Shown: positions 59,101 through 64,000 of the stretch, piece after piece
Numbering within the stretch: the stretch's first letter is position 1
Layout of the letters: the number at the start of each line of letters is the position of its first letter
Origin: Mycogone perniciosa
Taxonomy: Eukaryota > Ascomycota > Sordariomycetes > Hypocreales > Hypocreaceae
Length of the DNA: 64,000 bases
Direction of reading: 5' to 3'
Assembly: GCA_025331125.1 (NCBI GenBank)
Contig: JAOALB010000037.1
Span: forward strand, 1-64,000
Program-made: the position numbers and the translations under genes
Notes under the pieces: generated by a model
What the model saw: the letters and a program-made list of their open reading frames with translations, nothing else
What the model was told of the DNA's origin: nothing
Database searches by the model: none

Positions 59101-62100
59101 TAAACTCTTTTTAATATATATTCCTGCAGTAAAAAATACCTTTATAGGTAATACAGAAAAAGAAAGTATACCTTTAAAGGTAAAAATTGCATAATGTATT
59201 AAAATTAACTTAATAAACGCTTTAAGTAAACTATTAATATACTTAAAAAAACCTTTTAATTTTTAAATACTAAAAGGTACTTTAAAATAGTTAATCTCTA
59301 TAAATAAACCTAGCGCGCTAATAGGAACTTTAAGTAATACTTTTAAAAGTAATTTACCTGTTTTTAAAGAAAAAAAGCTAGTAAAAGAATAGCCTTATAT
59401 ATTAAAGGTATACTATTTAATAAAAGAAGATAAACTGCTATAGCTAAAGGTAAATTAATATATAAAAAACTCCTTTACTTTTATATTAAAAGAGTAGATT
59501 TTAAAGGAAAAGCTAGCTAGTAATTCTTTAAATAGTAAAGTAGTAGCTAATATTTATAAAAGTCTAAAACTATAAAGGAAATAACCTATAAAAAAGTTAA
59601 TAAATATCTTTTAATATATAAAATCAAAATATATACTTTCAATACTACTTTAAAAGATAATAAACTTTATATATATTTAATAATTACAAGACTCTTTAAT
59701 TTAACGCTATATTAACTGCTGCTTAATTAATAAAAGCTAATAAACAGTAAATTAAAAAATATAGTAATAGTATTTACTATTTTTAATATAGTAATAAACT
59801 AAAAAACTTCCCTTTAAAAAGATATTACTTTTAATAAATAAACTATTTATTAAAAGAATTTCATTAAACTGCTAAAAGATTAAAGAAAGTTTATAAAATA
59901 TGTATTTAAAGCTAAATTTAAATAGACTATATATAATAAAATTAACTTTTTATATATAAAAGGAACTTAACTAAAGATATTATATTTAAAGGTAAAGATA
60001 AAGCTATTACTTATATATTAAGTTTTTATATATAAATTTAATTAAAATAAAAGTTTAAAATACTATAAAGCTTAATTTATAGTTTAAAAGGATTTATAGA
60101 AATACTTTATAATAAAGAGTATATAAATAGCTATATTAATAGTATATTCTTTTTATATATTTATTACTTTAATAGTAAAGTTTAACTTTAAGTTAAAGTA
60201 GTATAATATTAAAAATACTTTTTTTAATATATTAAAGGATAGAAGTTTAAAACTAGTTATATATAAACTTTTTAAAGGTTTTAAGCTATTAAATATTTAT
60301 TTAAAGCTCGCTAAAGCTTCATATAGGCTAAAGGACTTACTAAAACTATAGTTTAATAAATTATCTTTAACTTTAAAGAAATAAAGGTGAATTTTAAACT
60401 TTAAAAAGCTTTACCTCTTTTATAACTAAACTTAAAAGACTTTTATTATATTTTATATAAATAATATTTTAATTTTATATTAGTATAATAATAAAGCTTT
60501 TTTAAATACTTTTAATATAAAGTATAAGCGATATAATAAAGGGGATATATAATAGTTTTTAAATATTAAAATTACTTAAAACTATAAAAAATATGAAATA
60601 TACTTTTCCTATAAAACCTATTTTAAAAAAGTTATAAAATAATTTAAGTTTAATAATAAAATATAGCTTTTTATAGTTTTAAAGTTAATTATAAAGTTTA
60701 AAAAAGCTATAATATAAACTATAAAAGCAACTATTAAAATATATTAAAAAAAGGTAAAATTTATACTTTATATACCTATTATAATAAAGCTAAATATAAT
60801 ATATAATACTTTAGCTTTATTGCAGTTTTTAATTAACTTTAATAAAAAATACTTTAAAGCAATTAACTAATTAATCTATTATTTATATATATAATACTTT
60901 TTAACTTTTTAATATAAAAGGTAAAGTAAAATATAAATCTTAACTGCTTTAAGCAATACCTTTTTTACTAATAATATAAATATTTAAAGATTATTTTAAA
61001 AGTATTTTATTATATTCTTTTTAAGCTTTATTTTATAAAATACTATATATTAAAGTATAGTTAATATATATATAATTAAAGTAAAGATATTTACTTTTAT
61101 TTAAATAGTAAAAAAGGCAATAAATTTATATTACTTTTTTTAAAAAATAAAATTCAACTTTAATATTAATTTAAATATTAACTATAATAATTAATTAACT
61201 ATATATTTTATTATTAAAAAGAATATATAAATTAATATTTACTTATATTATATTAATATTTAAAATATATAGCTTTAATAATAATATTAAAAAGGATTAT
61301 TTTTAATCTTTTATCTTTTTATTAACTTTATACCTATTAATAAATTTATTAAAGCTTTTCTTTAATAGCGCTTTAAATACTTTAAAGCACTATTAAGTTT
61401 AATAAATATATAATGACTAAAATAAAATATATAAAAGTATAAAAACCTATTTAATTTTAGCTTAAAGGCTATTTACTATAAAAAGTATACTTTATTACGT
61501 TAATAATTAATTACTTAAAGCTTTTTACCCTTTATATACCTATATATAATAAATATTATTATTATAGCTATTTAAAGCAGCCGCCTTTTTAATATAAACT
61601 AAATCCTCCTCTTTTAATAAATGAAATTAAAAGTATAATACCTTTTTATATTAAATTACTATATAATTATATTAGCTTATAAGTATATAAAGAAAAGTTA
61701 TATATTTATTTAATAGTTATCTTTATTTATAGTTTAAAAAAGCTAATATATAATTAATATAAGTATTAAATAATTATAAAGTATATAATTAATTAAAGTA
61801 ATATAATAAAAGTGAAGAAAAAATATATTAAAGAGTATATTAATAATTACTATTAAAATAACTAATATACTATTAAAAGTAAATAATAATAATATATTAA
61901 AAGAAATCTTTTTTATTAGTAATTATTAACTTTAAATAACCTTTATAAAAAAGGGATTATAATATAGCAGTAAAAGCAGTAGTAGAAGTAGTAATAATAA
62001 AGCTAATCGCTAATATTAAAGTAAAAGCAGTAATAAAAGCAGTAAAGGTAGGAGTAAGAGCAGTAATAGGAGTAGTAAAAGTAAAAAGAGGAGCTAATAA

Positions 62101-62771
62101 AAATACTATAGTGCGCAATTTAATAAAGGCTTCTTTACAATTCCTAGTAAGCTTTAACTTTAAATAAAAGAGAGGCTAAATAACTAAACTAGCTAGTATA
62201 GCAATAGAAACTAGACTAGTTAAAGCAGGAGCTAGTATAAAAGCAGCAGTAAATATAGCCGCCTAAAGATAATTAATACTATAATAAACTACCTTTAAAA
62301 GGCAACTGCAATTATATTTAATTAAAAAGGGATTTTTATTCTATAATTTTATTATTAGCTAATAAAAGTATATTATAAAAGGAATATATAAAAAGTATAA
62401 TATTTATTAAAGCTATATTAATACTATTAATGCTATTATTATTATTAATAATAATAATATTAATAATTAAAGAAAAAAAGTAAAAAATAAAGTTAAAGGA
62501 TAGTTAATATATTTATTTCAATTATTTAAAATTAATTTACCTATTTAAAAGGCTTTATTATTTAACTTTTTATTATTATAAATGAATAATAACTATAGTA
62601 TTTATAGCTTTATTACCTTTAATAATACAATATTAATATATCTTTATAATAAAGAAGCTTTTAATTAAATAAAAGAGGCTTTAAAAGCGCAGCTAGACAG
62701 TTATAACACTATAGCTAAACTAGGATAGCAGTTAATAAAGTACTAGGAATAGCCTTATTAACTAGGGGGTA

Positions 62772-63045
62772 TATTAAGTTAGGTAGGCTAAAGACTTACT
62801 ATTTATTAGCGCTTATTAGTATTAAAGAGCTTTTATCAGCTTATATAGTAAATACTAGCTAATATATATATCGCGTAAGCGATATATTAAACTGTATAGG
62901 CGCTTATAACGTATACATTCTACGTTTTCCTTTATATTAGCTATATATATATATAGCGAGGCCATTACAGTATATTTATTACTAGAATTAAGCTTTATTC
63001 CTATTTCTCTATATACTTTATATAGCTATACTACGCTCCGCGACA
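62772..63045 (+). repeat. copia-A 3' LTR (copy 3)
   Basis: 274 bases, TATTAAGTTAGG to CTCCGCGACA, directly after AACTAGGGGGTA. Confidence 0.92.
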
Positions 63046-64000
63046 GTTAATTAAACTTAAAGAGTATTAATTTTAAAAGTAGAAAAAAAGTTAATATTAT
63101 ATATAAAAAAGGGCTTTATAGCTACTATATATGTAATGTAAATATTGATTTAATATATACTATAGCTATTATTATTTAGTTAAATTAGGGTAATTAATTA
63201 AATTTATTAAGAATTAAATGAAATTTAAAGAAATTATAAAAGAAATATTAAAGTTATTTTAATTATTTAAATTATATATAAAGTTTTAGTATATTTTTAT
63301 ATATAAAAGAACTATATTATCAATAACCTTATTAATAAAAAGTATTATATTTTAATTTATTTTAGTTTAAAAAATAAATATATACTTAAAATATTAAACT
63401 TTATAACTAATTATTAATAAATTAAATATTAAAACTTTAAAAGAATAGTATTAACTATAAAGGTTTAAAGGATATAAAGGTTAAGAATATTATATTAAAT
63501 TTAAAGAAAGATTAATAAAATAAGAATCTTATTATAATAAAGGGTTTGAAGATAATTAATAATGTTACCTAAAGTGTAATAGTTTTAAATATATAATATA
63601 TAAATAAAATAAGTTATAAAATTAATATTAATAATAAATTAATTATATTTGATATTTATTATTGAATTATATATACTATTAAGAAAAGATATATATTATT
63701 TATTTATAAAAAGACTTGAAAAGTAATAAATATAGAAATATATAAAAATATAAATTTACTTTAAAGAATAAAAAGATTAATTAAATTATAAAAGGCTATT
63801 ATAAAATTAATTTCATTTAGTATTTAGAAAGGATTATTTATAATTAAAAAAAGTAATATTTATTTTAAAAAACTATAATTAATTGTAAAATATATATAAA
63901 ACGAAATTAAAACGAAATTGCTATTATCTATAAAAAGGCTATAAAGTAATAATTAATAAATTATATTTTTAAAAGTATTTAATAATAAAAGTTAGAATCA
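63046..64000. other. very AT-rich DNA, right flank of copia-A copy 3
   Basis: No repeat family or frame recognised. Composition resembles 52071-54950, and the two may be one older block split by copia-A copy 3. Confidence 0.5.

Larger units (their letters stand above)
55879..63045 (+). mobile_element. copia family A copy 3, complete
   Basis: 7167 bases with 274-base LTRs (55879-56152 and 62772-63045). Collinear with copy 2 throughout, including the Ala/Lys-rich stretch and the AACTAGGGGGTA tract before the 3' LTR. Flanks are GTTAG (left) and GTTAA (right), a five-base target duplication with one G to A difference. All frames are interrupted. The 3' LTR retains the end CGCGACA, showing the original LTR terminus. 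Confidence 0.9.

Overview
The window looks like nuclear DNA of a filamentous ascomycete (Pezizomycotina). About 55 kb is extremely AT-rich. It consists of nested LTR retrotransposons whose coding frames are broken by TAA/TAG at former Gln and Trp codons. CpG is largely kept while CpA/TpG has become TpA, which is the pattern of repeat-induced point mutation (RIP). One island of ordinary composition (about 26.9-35.8 kb) sits between the two AT-rich blocks. No tRNA, rRNA or CRISPR array was seen.

Left block (1-26.9 kb): a piece of gypsy family G1 pol (1-2975); an LTR-gag piece of gypsy family G2 (2976-4535); a second copia family, here called copia-B (about 4562-7870); an inverted gag piece of gypsy family G4 (about 7871-9397); and the 5' part of a copia-A element (9398-12074). 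Copia-A is split by a complete 11.66-kb minus-strand G2 element (12075-23732), resumes at 23733-24665, and then meets an inverted G1 LTR-gag piece (24666-26032) and the 3' end of a G4 element (26033-27012).

Island (27.0-35.7 kb): one intact gene is convincing, a 159-residue secreted protein with ten cysteines (31760-32239, minus). The rest are relics: a cysteine-containing fragment abutting the LTR, a frameshifted 'WGWVIYR'-type fungal protein, an ankyrin fragment, and the C-terminal part of a STAND NB-ARC/TPR protein. Three MITE-like inverted-repeat elements (29867-30278, 30679-30956, 32707-32930) and one degraded G4 LTR piece (31105-31246) also lie here.

Right block (35.8-64 kb): a G4 5' LTR and gag start (35695-37169); a G1 element (37170 to about 50780) with a complete copia-A inside it (39384-46606); a deleted copia-A relic (51220-52070); about 3.6 kb of very AT-rich DNA of unknown nature; a 36-bp minisatellite; a second complete copia-A (55879-63045); and more unassigned AT-rich DNA.

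The layout is that of a 'two-speed' fungal genome: a small gene island with a possible effector, embedded in inactivated retrotransposons. The island is bounded on both sides by G4 LTRs in the same orientation, and in each LTR only the half facing away from the island has been mutated. Element boundaries come from matching LTR ends and repeated copies by eye. Protein family calls inside mutated elements rest on motifs still readable through the stops.
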